Notes under the pieces: generated by a model | The model's database searches: none | What the model saw: the letters and a program-made list of their open reading frames with translations, nothing else | What the model was told of the DNA's origin: nothing | Assembly (NCBI RefSeq): GCF_900198835.1 | Contig: NZ_LT900021.1 | Span: 1,426,001 to 1,490,000, forward strand | Direction of reading: 5' to 3' | Length of the DNA stretch: 64,000 bases | Source of the DNA: Thermococcus henrietii | Lineage (GTDB): Archaea; Methanobacteriota_B; Thermococci; Thermococcales; Thermococcaceae | Part shown: positions 36,497 to 45,111 of the stretch, piece by piece | How positions within the stretch are numbered: the first letter of the stretch is position 1 | Layout: every line of letters starts with the position of its first letter | Translations under genes and position numbers: made by a program

Positions 36497-38379
36497 GCGA
36501 ACACCCCCAGGAGGATTATGAGGATTGCCATCGCAATCGCGAAGCCACTTATGAGCGCGTTCATGTCGAGGTTCCTTGACCTGCCCCAGCGGGCGAGCCT
36601 TTCAACGGCCCTTATGAGTGGCATGAACATGGCCTCGTCGAGGTGCCTCACAGGGTAGTCGAGCGCGTCGTCGTAGTCCCTGATGAGCGGAACCTCATGC
36701 TTCGGAACGACCTTTATGATTGGAAGAACCCGCTGGAGGTAAAAGCCCTTGCCCAGCGAGAGAAAGTAGTCCGCCGTGAAGCGCAGTATGTCGCCCATGT
36801 TGTAGAAGATTAGGAGTATTTCGCTGACGCGTTCTGTTGGCATCTTACCGATTCTCCAGCCGATGACCGCCATAGCCACGAGCGTGACGAGTGCAATGAG
36901 CGAACCGGGACTTCCCAGGAAGAGCTGTGACGGAGTCTCTGGCAGGGGGTAGCCGAGTTCTTTGAGCGAACCCGTCAGCCATGGGAGCAGGATGAATGGG
37001 AACACCGCCACGAGGAAGCTCGCGAGCGAGACTATTCCCGTGACGGTTCTTATCGCGAAGGGAACTTCATCCCTTTCAACTTCCCTCTTACAGATGAGCC
37101 TGTTTATCCTTCTGACCTGGATTATCGAGGCCAGCGGGAATATTCCGAGGAACGCTATCGTGACGACCATCAGCCAGAGGAGGACGTTGGTAGTGCCCAT
37201 TGAAGCCGTGTAGATGAGCCACTTGCTCACGAAGGCTGAGAGGGGAGGAATTCCAGCCATCGAAAAGACGGAGAGCGACATTAGGAGCGCGATGACGTGC
37301 CCCTTGAGGAGTTTCCTGAGGGAACAGATGTTTGGCTCTTCGCCGTAATGCTCTATCGCGCCGAGGCCGAAGAAGAGGGAGCTCTTGTAGAGCACCTGAT
37401 ACAGGACGTGAAGCAAAGCTCCGAGGAGCGCAACGGTTCCGAGGAAGGTTCCCTGAAGCACGAGGGAGCTCCCGAGGGCGAAGTAGGCTATTCCAACGTC
37501 CATAACGCTGTGGTAGGCGAACTTGCGCTTGAGCCTGATTTCCTTGAAGGAGTAGAGCGTCGCAAAGGCCGTAACCGTGCCGATAAAGGCCACGACGTAG
37601 CCGAGCGTCTCCCCCGCAGGGAGAACGAAGTGGGCAACCCTGAGGAGCATGTAAACCCCAAGGGCCTCGCCGAGGAGGAAAACCGGAATGAAGGGGCTCG
37701 GAAGCGAGCGGTAAACCCTCGGAACCCAGACGTGGAAGGGAAACGCCCCGCTCCTGACGAGGGAAGCCGAGAGGAAGAGGACGAGGAGAAACGCAGGACT
37801 GACCGCGAGGTTTCCAAGGTTCTCGCGGAGGCCGTAGAAGGTCAGGTGGTGCAGGCTCCCAACGGCGCCGTAGGCCAAGCCGGTCGCCATAAGGAGGGGG
37901 ATTATACCGAAGACCTGCGTGAGGACGAGGTAGCGCCATGTGGCCTTTCTCGAGCCCCTCGTCTCCGATGCCAGCACCATTACGGCTGTAAAGACCGCGA
38001 AGAGCTCGTAAAAGAGCGTGAGCCTCTCTATGTTGTTTGTTGACAGAAAGACCACTGCCGAAAGGAGTGCCATGTTGGTGGCCATCGCTAAGAACCTCTC
38101 GTCCCCCTTCACCTCATAGGAGAGCAGGTAGAGCGAGAGCGTGAACGTGATGAAGGCAGTGACAAGCAGGAAGAGGGCCGAAAGGGAATCTATCCTGACG
38201 GTCGTGGGGAGGAAGGGGATTATCTCACCTGAGAGGCCGTTCAATCCCTCAACGGCGCTCGCAAACAGAAAGACGGAAGAGACAAGGGTAACGTAATAGG
38301 CCCGCTTTCCTGAGACGAGGCCAACGAGTGAAGCTATGAATAGCAGTCCGAGGGCCAGTTCCATGACGTAGAGGCTCAT
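36493..38379 (-). CDS. NuoL/N-like antiporter subunit with altered TM7 lysine
   Basis: A 628-residue member of the NuoL/M/N-MrpA/D family. The TM5 Glu is present (TLFYELFAVFTAVM), but the position normally Lys in TM7 is Arg (SLVRSGAFPFHVWVPRVY), and the following SPFIPVFLLGEALGVYM differs from the canonical PTPASAFLHGAAMV. The C-terminal 120 residues add hydrophilic sequence (VVPKHEVPLIRDYDDALDY) and a final TM helix, as in NuoL or HyfB-type proteins. ATG 38379 overlaps the previous stop (ATGA); the earlier open frame is without coding character. Confidence 0.87.
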   Translation of the reverse strand: MSLYVMELALGLLFIASLVGLVSGKRAYYVTLVSSVFLFASAVEGLNGLSGEIIPFLPTTVRIDSLSALFLLVTAFITFTLSLYLLSYEVKGDERFLAMATNMALLSAVVFLSTNNIERLTLFYELFAVFTAVMVLASETRGSRKATWRYLVLTQVFGIIPLLMATGLAYGAVGSLHHLTFYGLRENLGNLAVSPAFLLVLFLSASLVRSGAFPFHVWVPRVYRSLPSPFIPVFLLGEALGVYMLLRVAHFVLPAGETLGYVVAFIGTVTAFATLYSFKEIRLKRKFAYHSVMDVGIAYFALGSSLVLQGTFLGTVALLGALLHVLYQVLYKSSLFFGLGAIEHYGEEPNICSLRKLLKGHVIALLMSLSVFSMAGIPPLSAFVSKWLIYTASMGTTNVLLWLMVVTIAFLGIFPLASIIQVRRINRLICKREVERDEVPFAIRTVTGIVSLASFLVAVFPFILLPWLTGSLKELGYPLPETPSQLFLGSPGSLIALVTLVAMAVIGWRIGKMPTERVSEILLIFYNMGDILRFTADYFLSLGKGFYLQRVLPIIKVVPKHEVPLIRDYDDALDYPVRHLDEAMFMPLIRAVERLARWGRSRNLDMNALISGFAIAMAILIILLGVFA

Positions 38380-39863
38380 GGTATCACCCCGTAGAAGGTT
38401 ATCTCCTCGACAAGCGGGTAGGCGAAGTACGCTGAGACCAGCGTCAGGACGATGAGGGTCACGAGCGACGCGGTTATTATCGGGTGGGTGCTGACCTTTT
38501 CGACGTTGGGCCTGCCGAAGACGTTCTTCGTTATCCACTTGAGGCCGACCCAGAGGAAGACGGCCGAATCGGTTAGGACCATGACAATCGGGAGCCAGGC
38601 CAGGGCGGAAACCTTGACGAGGCTCAGGTTGGTTATCAGCTCGGCCTTGCTGAAGGCTATTCCCATCGGGGGAAGGCCCGCTAAACCGAGGAGCGCCACC
38701 GTCCACGCGAGGCCGTTCACGGGCAGGATTTCCCTGAGACCGCTTATCCGCCTCAGGTCGAGAGTTCCAAGGGAGTACGTGAAGGTTCCGGCGGTGAGAA
38801 AGGCCAGGCCCTTCACGAAGGCGTGAGTAGTCAGCTGGAACATCGCCGCTTTGAGGCCGATGTCAAAGCCCGGTGCCTTGCCCGTGAGGCCGAGGACGGC
38901 GTAAGTCAATCCGGAGAACATTATTCCGGCCTCGGCAACCGTTGAGTAAGCTAAAAGCCTCTTCGCGTCCTTCTGAACCGGGTAGTTGAGTATCGGAATG
39001 AGGAGCGTGAGGGAGACCATGACGGCCATGAAGTAGAAGACCCAGACCGGAAGGGGGCCGATGAACTGGATAACCCTCGCGACGAGGTAAACGCCCATCT
39101 CGACCATCGCCGCGCCGTGAAGGAAAGCGCTCGCGGGGGTTGGGGCCTCCATCGCGTCCGGAATCCAGGAGTAGGTCGGGAACTGGGCGCTCTTGGTGTA
39201 GCCCGCTATGAGTAAAGCAAGGAACAGCCAGGGCTTGACATCGGGCGAGACCTTCGAGAGCGAGAACAGACTCAAATCGTGGAGCTGGGTGAGGCCGATG
39301 TAGATGGCCGTGTAGAAGCCTATCATCGCCCCAACGTTCGGGATTATGAAGGCCTTGAAGCCAGCCCTCCTCGCTTCCCTGGTGTTGTAATAACTCACGA
39401 CACCCCAACAGGCAAGCCCCATCAGCTCGAAGAAGATGAGCAGGCCGAGAAAGGTTGAGGAGTATATGAATCCGAGTGTTGCCCCTTCAAAGAGCGTCAT
39501 CCAGGCGTAGAAGAGTCCCCTGCCCTTTCCTCCAGGGTGGCCGACGTTTCTCTCGCTCATGTACTCGACGCCATAGAACATGAAAATGAATCCCGCAACG
39601 GCAACAACAGTGCCTATCAAAACGCTCATGGGGTCGATTATAAGGCCATAAACCTCGCCGAACTGGGCGCTTTTAAGGTAGGTGATGTGAATAAGCTCCT
39701 CGTGGCCGAGGAGATAGAGGACCGCAACGCCGAGCTGAGTAATCATCGCCGATATGAAGGAGGCGAGCATTATAACGTCCGCTTTTCTCTCGTCGAGCCT
39801 GAAGAGGATTAGCCCACCGATGAGCGGGACTGTGAAGGTTAACGTTGCGAGAAGGCCTATCAT
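38376..39863 (-). CDS. Mrp subunit D-like antiporter, first gene of the operon
   Basis: 495-residue antiporter subunit starting MIGLLATLTFTVP. TM5 Glu (LIFFELMGLACWG), TM7 Lys (YTKSAQFPTYSWIPDAM), EAPTPASAFLHGAAMVEMG and KRLLAYSTVAEAGIM are canonical, as in NuoL/MrpA. ATG 39863 follows GGAGGGGGAACC. With the two others this gives three potential ion channels in one complex. No hydrogenase, formate dehydrogenase or CO dehydrogenase module accompanies the operon here. Confidence 0.92.
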   Translation of the reverse strand: MIGLLATLTFTVPLIGGLILFRLDERKADVIMLASFISAMITQLGVAVLYLLGHEELIHITYLKSAQFGEVYGLIIDPMSVLIGTVVAVAGFIFMFYGVEYMSERNVGHPGGKGRGLFYAWMTLFEGATLGFIYSSTFLGLLIFFELMGLACWGVVSYYNTREARRAGFKAFIIPNVGAMIGFYTAIYIGLTQLHDLSLFSLSKVSPDVKPWLFLALLIAGYTKSAQFPTYSWIPDAMEAPTPASAFLHGAAMVEMGVYLVARVIQFIGPLPVWVFYFMAVMVSLTLLIPILNYPVQKDAKRLLAYSTVAEAGIMFSGLTYAVLGLTGKAPGFDIGLKAAMFQLTTHAFVKGLAFLTAGTFTYSLGTLDLRRISGLREILPVNGLAWTVALLGLAGLPPMGIAFSKAELITNLSLVKVSALAWLPIVMVLTDSAVFLWVGLKWITKNVFGRPNVEKVSTHPIITASLVTLIVLTLVSAYFAYPLVEEITFYGVIP

Positions 39864-39894
39864 GGTTCCCCCTCCACGCCGGCCAAAATCCATT

Positions 39895-39920
39895 AGGTTT
39901 GTCTAACGAACCTTTTTAAA
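39895..39920 (-). promoter_or_regulatory. Promoter and palindrome of the Mrp operon
   Basis: Minus-strand TATA TTTAAAAA (39913-39920) with a 19-bp imperfect palindrome AGGTTTGTCTAACGAACCT (39895-39913) directly downstream, covering the interval up to the expected TSS near 39890. Seven of nine paired positions match. Position suggests a repressor site. Confidence 0.5.
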
Positions 39921-39981
39921 GTTTTTCGTTCTTTCCCGAAAGACATTTAGTCAAATGCTCATTTTCGTGAAATCCGATAGG

Positions 39982-40902
39982 TCATGGCACGACGGCGCTG
40001 ACCCTCTTAAAGACCCCCTCAAAATATTCCGAAACGAGGTTTACGACATTGCTTCCGTTGAAGGGCAAGTTCCCGACGAGCCCGAGCGCCTCCTTCACGT
40101 AACCCCTCGCCCTCGCAAGGGACTCCTCGAAAACGCCCGCCCTAACCATCTTCTCAAAGAGCTCGAGAAGGTCCTCCTCCCTTGGGTTCTTGAGGATTCT
40201 CTCGACGAGGGAGGAGCCGTAGCGCTCGGTGTAGAGAATCAGCGGGAGGGTCGTTTTTCCGTTGAGCAAATCCTTAAAGCGGTCCTTTCCCGTTCCCGGG
40301 AAGTAGTCGAGAACATCATCAACTATCTGAAACGCCCTTCCCACGAGCGTTCCGGCCCTATCGAGCTCCCCCCAGTAGGGCTTTCCGGCGTAGTAAGCGG
40401 GAAGCGCAAAGGAGGCACCGAAGAGCCGTCCGGTTTTCCCATCTATTATCCTGTAGTAGGTGTCGAGGTCAAGGTGGACGCTCCCCCGCACGGCCTCCTG
40501 GAGGATTTCGGCCTTGACCATGTCCTCGACGACCTTCGCAACGTAGTCCACCATCTCGACCTTCTTCCCCGCTATAATCCTCAGCGCGCGGACGAAGAGG
40601 AAATCACCGCTGAGGACGGCAAGCTCCGGCCCCCAGCGCATGACGACGGTCGGGTTGTTCCTCCTCTTTTCCGCCAAATCAATGACGTCGTCGTGAACCA
40701 GACTCGCGGTGTGGATTAGCTCTATCGCGGAGGCGAGGTCGAGGGCATCGCTTTCGTCGAGTCCAAGGCCCTCAGCAACTGCCAGGGTTATCCTCGGCCT
40801 TATCCTCTTTCCCCCGCTCCGGATTATGTACTCCCCGATTTTCTTGGCGAGCTCAACGCTCCCCTCAAGGGCTTCAATGAGCCTCTCGTCCAGCGATTCC
40901 AT
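39982..40902 (-). CDS. Polyprenyl diphosphate synthase, long-chain type
   Basis: Trans-prenyltransferase of 306 residues adding isopentenyl units to allylic diphosphates. Motifs: GGKRIRPRI, first Asp-rich motif HDDVIDLAEKRR, GDFLFVRAL and second Asp-rich motif FQIVDDVLDYF. The residues just before the first motif (IELIHTASLVHDD) have small side chains (Ala, Ser) where short-chain enzymes have bulky ones, suggesting a long product such as a quinone tail. This is the last gene of the sulfide:quinone oxidoreductase operon. ATG 40902 has GGGGGTG upstream. An archaeal lipid GGPP synthase role is the alternative. Confidence 0.87.
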   Translation of the reverse strand: MESLDERLIEALEGSVELAKKIGEYIIRSGGKRIRPRITLAVAEGLGLDESDALDLASAIELIHTASLVHDDVIDLAEKRRNNPTVVMRWGPELAVLSGDFLFVRALRIIAGKKVEMVDYVAKVVEDMVKAEILQEAVRGSVHLDLDTYYRIIDGKTGRLFGASFALPAYYAGKPYWGELDRAGTLVGRAFQIVDDVLDYFPGTGKDRFKDLLNGKTTLPLILYTERYGSSLVERILKNPREEDLLELFEKMVRAGVFEESLARARGYVKEALGLVGNLPFNGSNVVNLVSEYFEGVFKRVSAVVP

Positions 40903-41878
40903 CGATGACACCCCCGAGCCTGAGTCCCGCTCCAACTCCCAGAAGAACGAGCAACAGCGAAAGGCCAAGATACGAAAGCGACTCCATCACGAGCGCGAGG
41001 CCCTCAATCAGGGCAAAGAGAAGGAGGAACTTAACGTTGCGGAGCTTTGAGTACGTCCCGGCAGACAGCGCGTGGAAAGCGGTGAAGGCCAGCGCGAAGA
41101 GAAAGGCCCAGTAGGTCGGCCCCGTGAAGGAAACCGGCAGTTGCATTATGAAGTTCGTCGCCACGAAGGTGCCGATGGAGAGGAGGACGTACTGGCCGAT
41201 TCCGAGGCCGAGACCGAGGGAAAGACCGTCCCTGTTCCGGGAGAAGTAGAACTTGACTGCCTCGACAGTTATCGCGGTTGTAAAGGCCGTGAACAAGGCG
41301 CGCGCAACCGTTGAGTATGCCACGATGAGGGAGATTATCCCGTAGAATGGAATTATAACCGAGAGGCCGAGCGCAATTCCAGCGCCGAGGACGAGGTCCG
41401 GAATTGAGGGCTTCCTGATGAAGTAAAACGCCCCCAGAACGAGCAGGGAGCCGATAATCATCGCGACCATTCCGGCCGGGTTCGGCTTTGCCCTCACCCC
41501 GAGGCCGATTCCAACGAGCTCGCCGTTCTCATATGTTAGAGCGACCGGAAAGCTTCCCTTCTCCGCCTTGACCTCGTATTCCAGCTTCACCATGTCCCCT
41601 TCACGACTCTCGTTGACGAAGCTGAAGGACAGCAACTTTCCGTAGTTGGTCAGGGTGAACTCCCTGAGCTGGGCGAACTCTCTTTCCCCGAGTTCCTTCT
41701 TGAGCCTCTCGCTCATGTATGGCTCTATTAGGGAGTAGTTGCCGGTGTTCATTGCCTTTATGAAGCTCTCCATGAAAGCGTTTCCCTTCTCGGTGAACTC
41801 GTCGGCTGTAACCGGGGCACTGAGGAGCAGAAGCAGGGTTAAAGTTAAAGCGAGGGGCAGTGCCTTTCTCATCTTCAT
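40874..41878 (-). CDS. Membrane protein with signal peptide and DUF3887-like domain
   Basis: 334-residue protein: signal peptide (KALPLALTLTLLLLLSAPVTA), a soluble domain at about 27-120 resembling DUF3887 (FIKAMNTGNYSLIEPYMSER), then six or seven TM helices from residue 130, ending LGLSLLLVLLGVGAGLRLGG. The membrane part resembles YhfC-type families weakly. Function unknown. It lies in the island operon, three bases after the preceding gene, and overlaps the polyprenyl synthase gene by 29 bases. Confidence 0.75.
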   Translation of the reverse strand: MKMRKALPLALTLTLLLLLSAPVTADEFTEKGNAFMESFIKAMNTGNYSLIEPYMSERLKKELGEREFAQLREFTLTNYGKLLSFSFVNESREGDMVKLEYEVKAEKGSFPVALTYENGELVGIGLGVRAKPNPAGMVAMIIGSLLVLGAFYFIRKPSIPDLVLGAGIALGLSVIIPFYGIISLIVAYSTVARALFTAFTTAITVEAVKFYFSRNRDGLSLGLGLGIGQYVLLSIGTFVATNFIMQLPVSFTGPTYWAFLFALAFTAFHALSAGTYSKLRNVKFLLLFALIEGLALVMESLSYLGLSLLLVLLGVGAGLRLGGVIDGIAGREAH

Positions 41879-41881
41879 CCC

Positions 41882-42211
41882 TCACACCGCTGGGGCAAGG
41901 GCCCTAATGAGCTTTTTGGCCAGTCCCTCGATGCCGGGAATCCTGTAGGTTTCTCCCCTCAGCATCTTCCAGGCCCCGAAGAGGGCGTAGACGTACCAGA
42001 GGGCCAAGACGTAGAGCGACCAGCCGAACTCGGGGTAGCCGGGGTACATGTGCCAGGCTCCCATGAAGGCAATCCAGAAGAAAAACCCCACCACGCTGGA
42101 ATAAGCCGCGTGAGTCTTCGTTAGCTCGTCAGTATCTTTCATGAGGAGCAGGGGAATTCCCCCGACAAAGCCGAAGACGTAGGCTATGAAAGCGTCGCTA
42201 AGCCTTCCCAT
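41882..42211 (-). CDS. Small membrane protein of the respiratory island
   Basis: 109-residue protein with three TM helices (about 8-22, 38-56, 65-83); MYPGYPEFGWSLYVLALW is distinctive. Family not recognised, although it resembles the DUF4870-type small membrane proteins. Overlap of 14 bases with the ferrochelatase-like gene; SD AGGAGGTGGG. Confidence 0.75.
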   Translation of the reverse strand: MGRLSDAFIAYVFGFVGGIPLLLMKDTDELTKTHAAYSSVVGFFFWIAFMGAWHMYPGYPEFGWSLYVLALWYVYALFGAWKMLRGETYRIPGIEGLAKKLIRALAPAV

Positions 42212-43094
42212 CTTCCCACCTCCTAAGCTCCTGGACTATCGCCGAGATGAGGTAATCGTGCCTGTGGTCGAGCTTCGCCCGGTAAAACCTAAGCCCGAGC
42301 TTTTCAGCAAATTCCCGGTATTCAACGTCGAGCTCGTAAAGCGTCTCGACGTTCTCAACGAGGAAGCTGAGCGGGTAAACCAGAACCTCCTCAACGCCCT
42401 CCTCCCTGAGCCTTTCCAGGACTTCCGGAACCTCCGGCCCGAGCCAGTCACCTCTGCCGAACCTGCTCTGGAAGGCCATCTCCCACTCGAGGTCAAAGGC
42501 CTTCATGACCCTCTTCGCCAGCTCGGTGTGACTTTTCAGGTAGGGGTCGCCCCTCTCGATGACCTTCCTTGGCAGGCTGTGGACGCTTAGAACAACGTAG
42601 GGGTTCTCAAAACCGCTCTCAGCTAAGCCCTTCTCGATGTTGTGCCTGACCCAGGCGATGAACCTTTCGTTGCCCCACCACTCCCTGATGTAGGGCCTCT
42701 CGCCGAAGAGCTCCCTGACCTTGAGCAGGCACCTTTCAGTCGTCGAGCTGGAGTAAACGTGGTAGAGCGGAAAGACGAGGTCGAAGCCGTCGCTCAGCTC
42801 CTCGAGGAGGGGTTTAGAATAGCACATGCCGAGCGCTATTTCGTGACCAGTTCTCTCGCTCACCAGCCCGGCTATCTCACGCATGTAATCCACGAGGGGA
42901 CTTTTCCCGCCCATAACCGCGTAGTGGCCCCTAACTGCCCGGGCGCGGGCCTTGGCTATGCCCCGGATTATCGCCTTTGCCCCGGGCACGTCGAGGCCTA
43001 TATCCTTTCTCACGTCGTAGAGAAAGCAGAATATGAAGTCCTCAACTTCGTCGGGCGTCGTCGGCGCTCCCATGTAGGTGAAGAGAACCCTCAA
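42198..43094 (-). CDS. hemH: Ferrochelatase family protein
   Basis: 298-residue HemH-like chelatase, which inserts ferrous iron into a porphyrin. Clear blocks: VLSVHSLPRKVIERGDPY (catalytic His), FQSRFGRGDWLGPEVPE with the motif before the catalytic Glu region, and VLVYPLSFLVENVETLYELD (Glu of the metal site). N-terminal LFTYMGAPTTPDEVEDF equals the family's YGxPxxxEDVxPF. Start: TTG at 43094 with GGAGGTGAAACC directly upstream. It likely provides protohaem or Fe-coproporphyrin for CydAB, since no other haem protein is visible nearby. Confidence 0.88.
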   Translation of the reverse strand: MRVLFTYMGAPTTPDEVEDFIFCFLYDVRKDIGLDVPGAKAIIRGIAKARARAVRGHYAVMGGKSPLVDYMREIAGLVSERTGHEIALGMCYSKPLLEELSDGFDLVFPLYHVYSSSTTERCLLKVRELFGERPYIREWWGNERFIAWVRHNIEKGLAESGFENPYVVLSVHSLPRKVIERGDPYLKSHTELAKRVMKAFDLEWEMAFQSRFGRGDWLGPEVPEVLERLREEGVEEVLVYPLSFLVENVETLYELDVEYREFAEKLGLRFYRAKLDHRHDYLISAIVQELRRWEDGKA

Positions 43095-43123
43095 GGTTTC
43101 ACCTCCAAAAGAAAATGAAATGG

Positions 43124-43543
43124 TCACTTCTCATTTAAAACCGCGCCGAGGTTCTTTGCGAGGGTCAGGAGGAATCCAAGTCCCTTCTGAACGTCCTCGT
43201 CGCGGAGGTAGCCAATCGCTCCCGTCGTTCCGACCTTCGGAACCTCCTTGGGGTTGGTCTCTGCGAGGGCCTTGAGCAACGCTTTGACGAGTTCCTCCGT
43301 GTTCCAGCTGAGCTTTCTGACGTCCTCAACCTCAAGCTCCCTGACCGGTTCGAGGGCAGAATTCCCTATCGCGGTGAGCCTCAGGACGACCTTCTCCTCG
43401 GCTATGGTCTCAAGGAGCTTGTCCCCGTTCTCGGTCATGGCCTTGAGGATTCCAAGGGTTCCGCTCTTCTTCAAAGCCACGGCAACCTCAACCAGCTCCT
43501 TAACGGCGGAAATCTCTTCGGGGGTGAACTTGAGCTCGCTCAT
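43124..43543 (-). CDS. DUF1641 family protein
   Basis: 139-residue soluble, helical DUF1641 protein (PEEISAVKELVEVAVALKKSG; VGTTGAIGYLRDEDVQKGLGFLL). The family is commonly found next to sulfide:quinone oxidoreductase or formate dehydrogenase genes; function unknown. The ATG at 43543 follows GAGGTGAGG. Located between the flavoprotein and the chelatase gene, consistent with the pairing. Confidence 0.87.
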   Translation of the reverse strand: MSELKFTPEEISAVKELVEVAVALKKSGTLGILKAMTENGDKLLETIAEEKVVLRLTAIGNSALEPVRELEVEDVRKLSWNTEELVKALLKALAETNPKEVPKVGTTGAIGYLRDEDVQKGLGFLLTLAKNLGAVLNEK

Positions 43544-43553
43544 CTTCCTCACC

Positions 43554-44702
43554 TCACAGCCTCAAACTGTCGAGCCAGCCCCTGTAGAAGGAGTCCTTCA
43601 TCATCCTGACCAGCGGGCTCTTGAAGAGAAGGTAGCACTCGCGCCTGTACTTGCTTCCGGTCCACTCGTACTCACAGTTGCCGATGAAACCGGTGTTGTA
43701 GCCGTGGCCGACGCACATCGTCGGGGCGTACTCTGCAACCGGGAACCCGCCGTGTATCTGGTGGAGTATGCTCGTCGCGGAAACTATCGAGGCGTTGTGG
43801 AGCGGAACGCCGGCCGTTAAGAGTCCAAGCGGTGGCATGCTTGCTTCGCTGACGACGTAGACCTCATCGTAGCCGGGGTAGCGGAAGTCCGGTCCCTTGA
43901 CCTTGGCCCAGCGCGGGTCCTTCTCGTCGGCCATGAAGGCCATGACGTCGGGAATCGCTATGGGCGGAACCTTGATGAGGAGGTCGTACTCAACCTCGGC
44001 GTTCTTGGTGATGACCTTGTTCGGTGTTATCTCAACGTGCCCCTCGTTCCTGATGAAGTTCACCCTGGCCTTCTCCATCTCCCTCCTGAAGAACCTGACG
44101 AGGTCCGGGCCGAGTCCGATGGCCGGCTCCTTGTCCGGGTGAACGACGGTAATCTCGACGTCGTCAATTCCGCGGTGCTCGAAGTACATCCTGAGGTTGA
44201 GGCCCATCTCGTATGGATAGATGCCACAGCGGTGAGGGGCCTCGGGGGTGTAGATGACTATTCTCTTCCCCTTGAACTCATAGAGGGCCTTTCTCAGCTC
44301 AAGGGCCCCTTCAAGGGTGAAGTTGTGGTAGCCGTGCTCGGCCAGTCCCTTGTACTTGTCCCAGACGTACTTGACGCCGAGGCCAAGGACGAGGTAATCG
44401 TAGTCGTAAACCTTTCCCCCCTCTGTCTTTACCTGTCTGTTATCGAGGTCAATCTCGGTAACCCTATCGATGTCAACCTTGAAGCCGTAGACCTTCTCGG
44501 CGTTCTTTATCGGCGCCCACGTCTCGTGCCCCTCGGCGGAACCGAGCGCGACCTCCATGAAGAGCGGTGGCATGTAGTGCCTCTCGCTCGCGGTCACCAT
44601 CGTCACGTCAACGTCAAGCTTGAGTCTGTCCGCTTCCGCCTTCAGATAGCGCGCCGCCACGAGACCGGCGGTACCTCCTCCGAGGACCAGAACCTTCGCC
44701 AT
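43554..44702 (-). CDS. Sulfide:quinone oxidoreductase-like flavoprotein
   Basis: 382-residue FAD protein of the SQR/NDH-2 family. FAD-binding VLVLGGGTAGLVAARYL, LVLGLGV, and Cys159 (PHRCGIYPYE) and Cys330 (APTMCVGHGY), positions that match the redox-active cysteine pair of SQRs; further cysteines at 343 and 356. A short amphipathic C-terminus (PLVRMMKDSFYRGWLDSL) fits membrane docking. It should pass electrons from sulfide or polysulfide to quinone. First gene of the minus arm; SD GGAGGTG, TATA at 44746. Alternative: an NADH dehydrogenase or other quinone reductase. Confidence 0.83.
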   Translation of the reverse strand: MAKVLVLGGGTAGLVAARYLKAEADRLKLDVDVTMVTASERHYMPPLFMEVALGSAEGHETWAPIKNAEKVYGFKVDIDRVTEIDLDNRQVKTEGGKVYDYDYLVLGLGVKYVWDKYKGLAEHGYHNFTLEGALELRKALYEFKGKRIVIYTPEAPHRCGIYPYEMGLNLRMYFEHRGIDDVEITVVHPDKEPAIGLGPDLVRFFRREMEKARVNFIRNEGHVEITPNKVITKNAEVEYDLLIKVPPIAIPDVMAFMADEKDPRWAKVKGPDFRYPGYDEVYVVSEASMPPLGLLTAGVPLHNASIVSATSILHQIHGGFPVAEYAPTMCVGHGYNTGFIGNCEYEWTGSKYRRECYLLFKSPLVRMMKDSFYRGWLDSLRL

Positions 44703-44744
44703 GCGTGCACCTCCAGGTCTTCTACCAATTGGAGTGAGGTTTTG

Positions 44745-44812
44745 GGGTATATAACCCTTTTGATTATCGCACCTATTAGGTTCGGAAAAAGACTCGTCCG
44801 AAAGAGATATAA
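44745..44812. promoter_or_regulatory. Divergent promoters of the respiratory island
   Basis: The minus-strand promoter has GTTATATACC (44746-44756, inside the partly palindromic GGGTATATAACCC), giving a TSS near 44722 for the SQR-like operon. The plus-strand promoter has GATATAAG (44805-44812) for the small membrane protein. Between them lie GTTCGGAAAAAGAC and GTCCGAAAGAGAT, a loose direct repeat that could be a shared operator. Confidence 0.6.
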
Positions 44813-44846
44813 GACCGAAGTTCCGAATTCGAAAGGAGGTGGTGTC

Positions 44847-45050
44847 ATGGCAGTACAGGCGGAGACTGGTAAGGAGGTCCTTGCCGGATTGGTGGCAATA
44901 GTGCTCGCATTTGTCTTTGTACTGATTGCGTTCTTGATGCACAACGTTGTCTGGGTAGTGCCAGGTATGGTCTTTGGAATAGCCTATATGATTTGGGTTT
45001 TCCACCGACACGGCATGCCTTCAGTCAACAGTCCGAAAGCAAAAGTTTAA
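44847..45050 (+). CDS. 67-residue membrane protein ahead of cydA
   Basis: Small protein (MAVQAETGKEVLAGLVAIVL) with two hydrophobic stretches, at about 12-32 and 36-51, and a basic tail HRHGMPSVNSPKAKV. AAAGGAGGTGGTGTC gives a strong ribosome-binding site just before the ATG. It lies between the divergent promoter and cydA. It might be an accessory subunit of the bd oxidase, comparable in role to CydX, although it is longer than that and I see no sequence match. Confidence 0.75.
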   Translation: MAVQAETGKEVLAGLVAIVLAFVFVLIAFLMHNVVWVVPGMVFGIAYMIWVFHRHGMPSVNSPKAKV

Positions 45051-45111
45051 TTCTTTCTTTTATGTTCTCGCTTAAAGGAAAACATTACTTTAATTAGATG
45101 CTCCGAAAACA

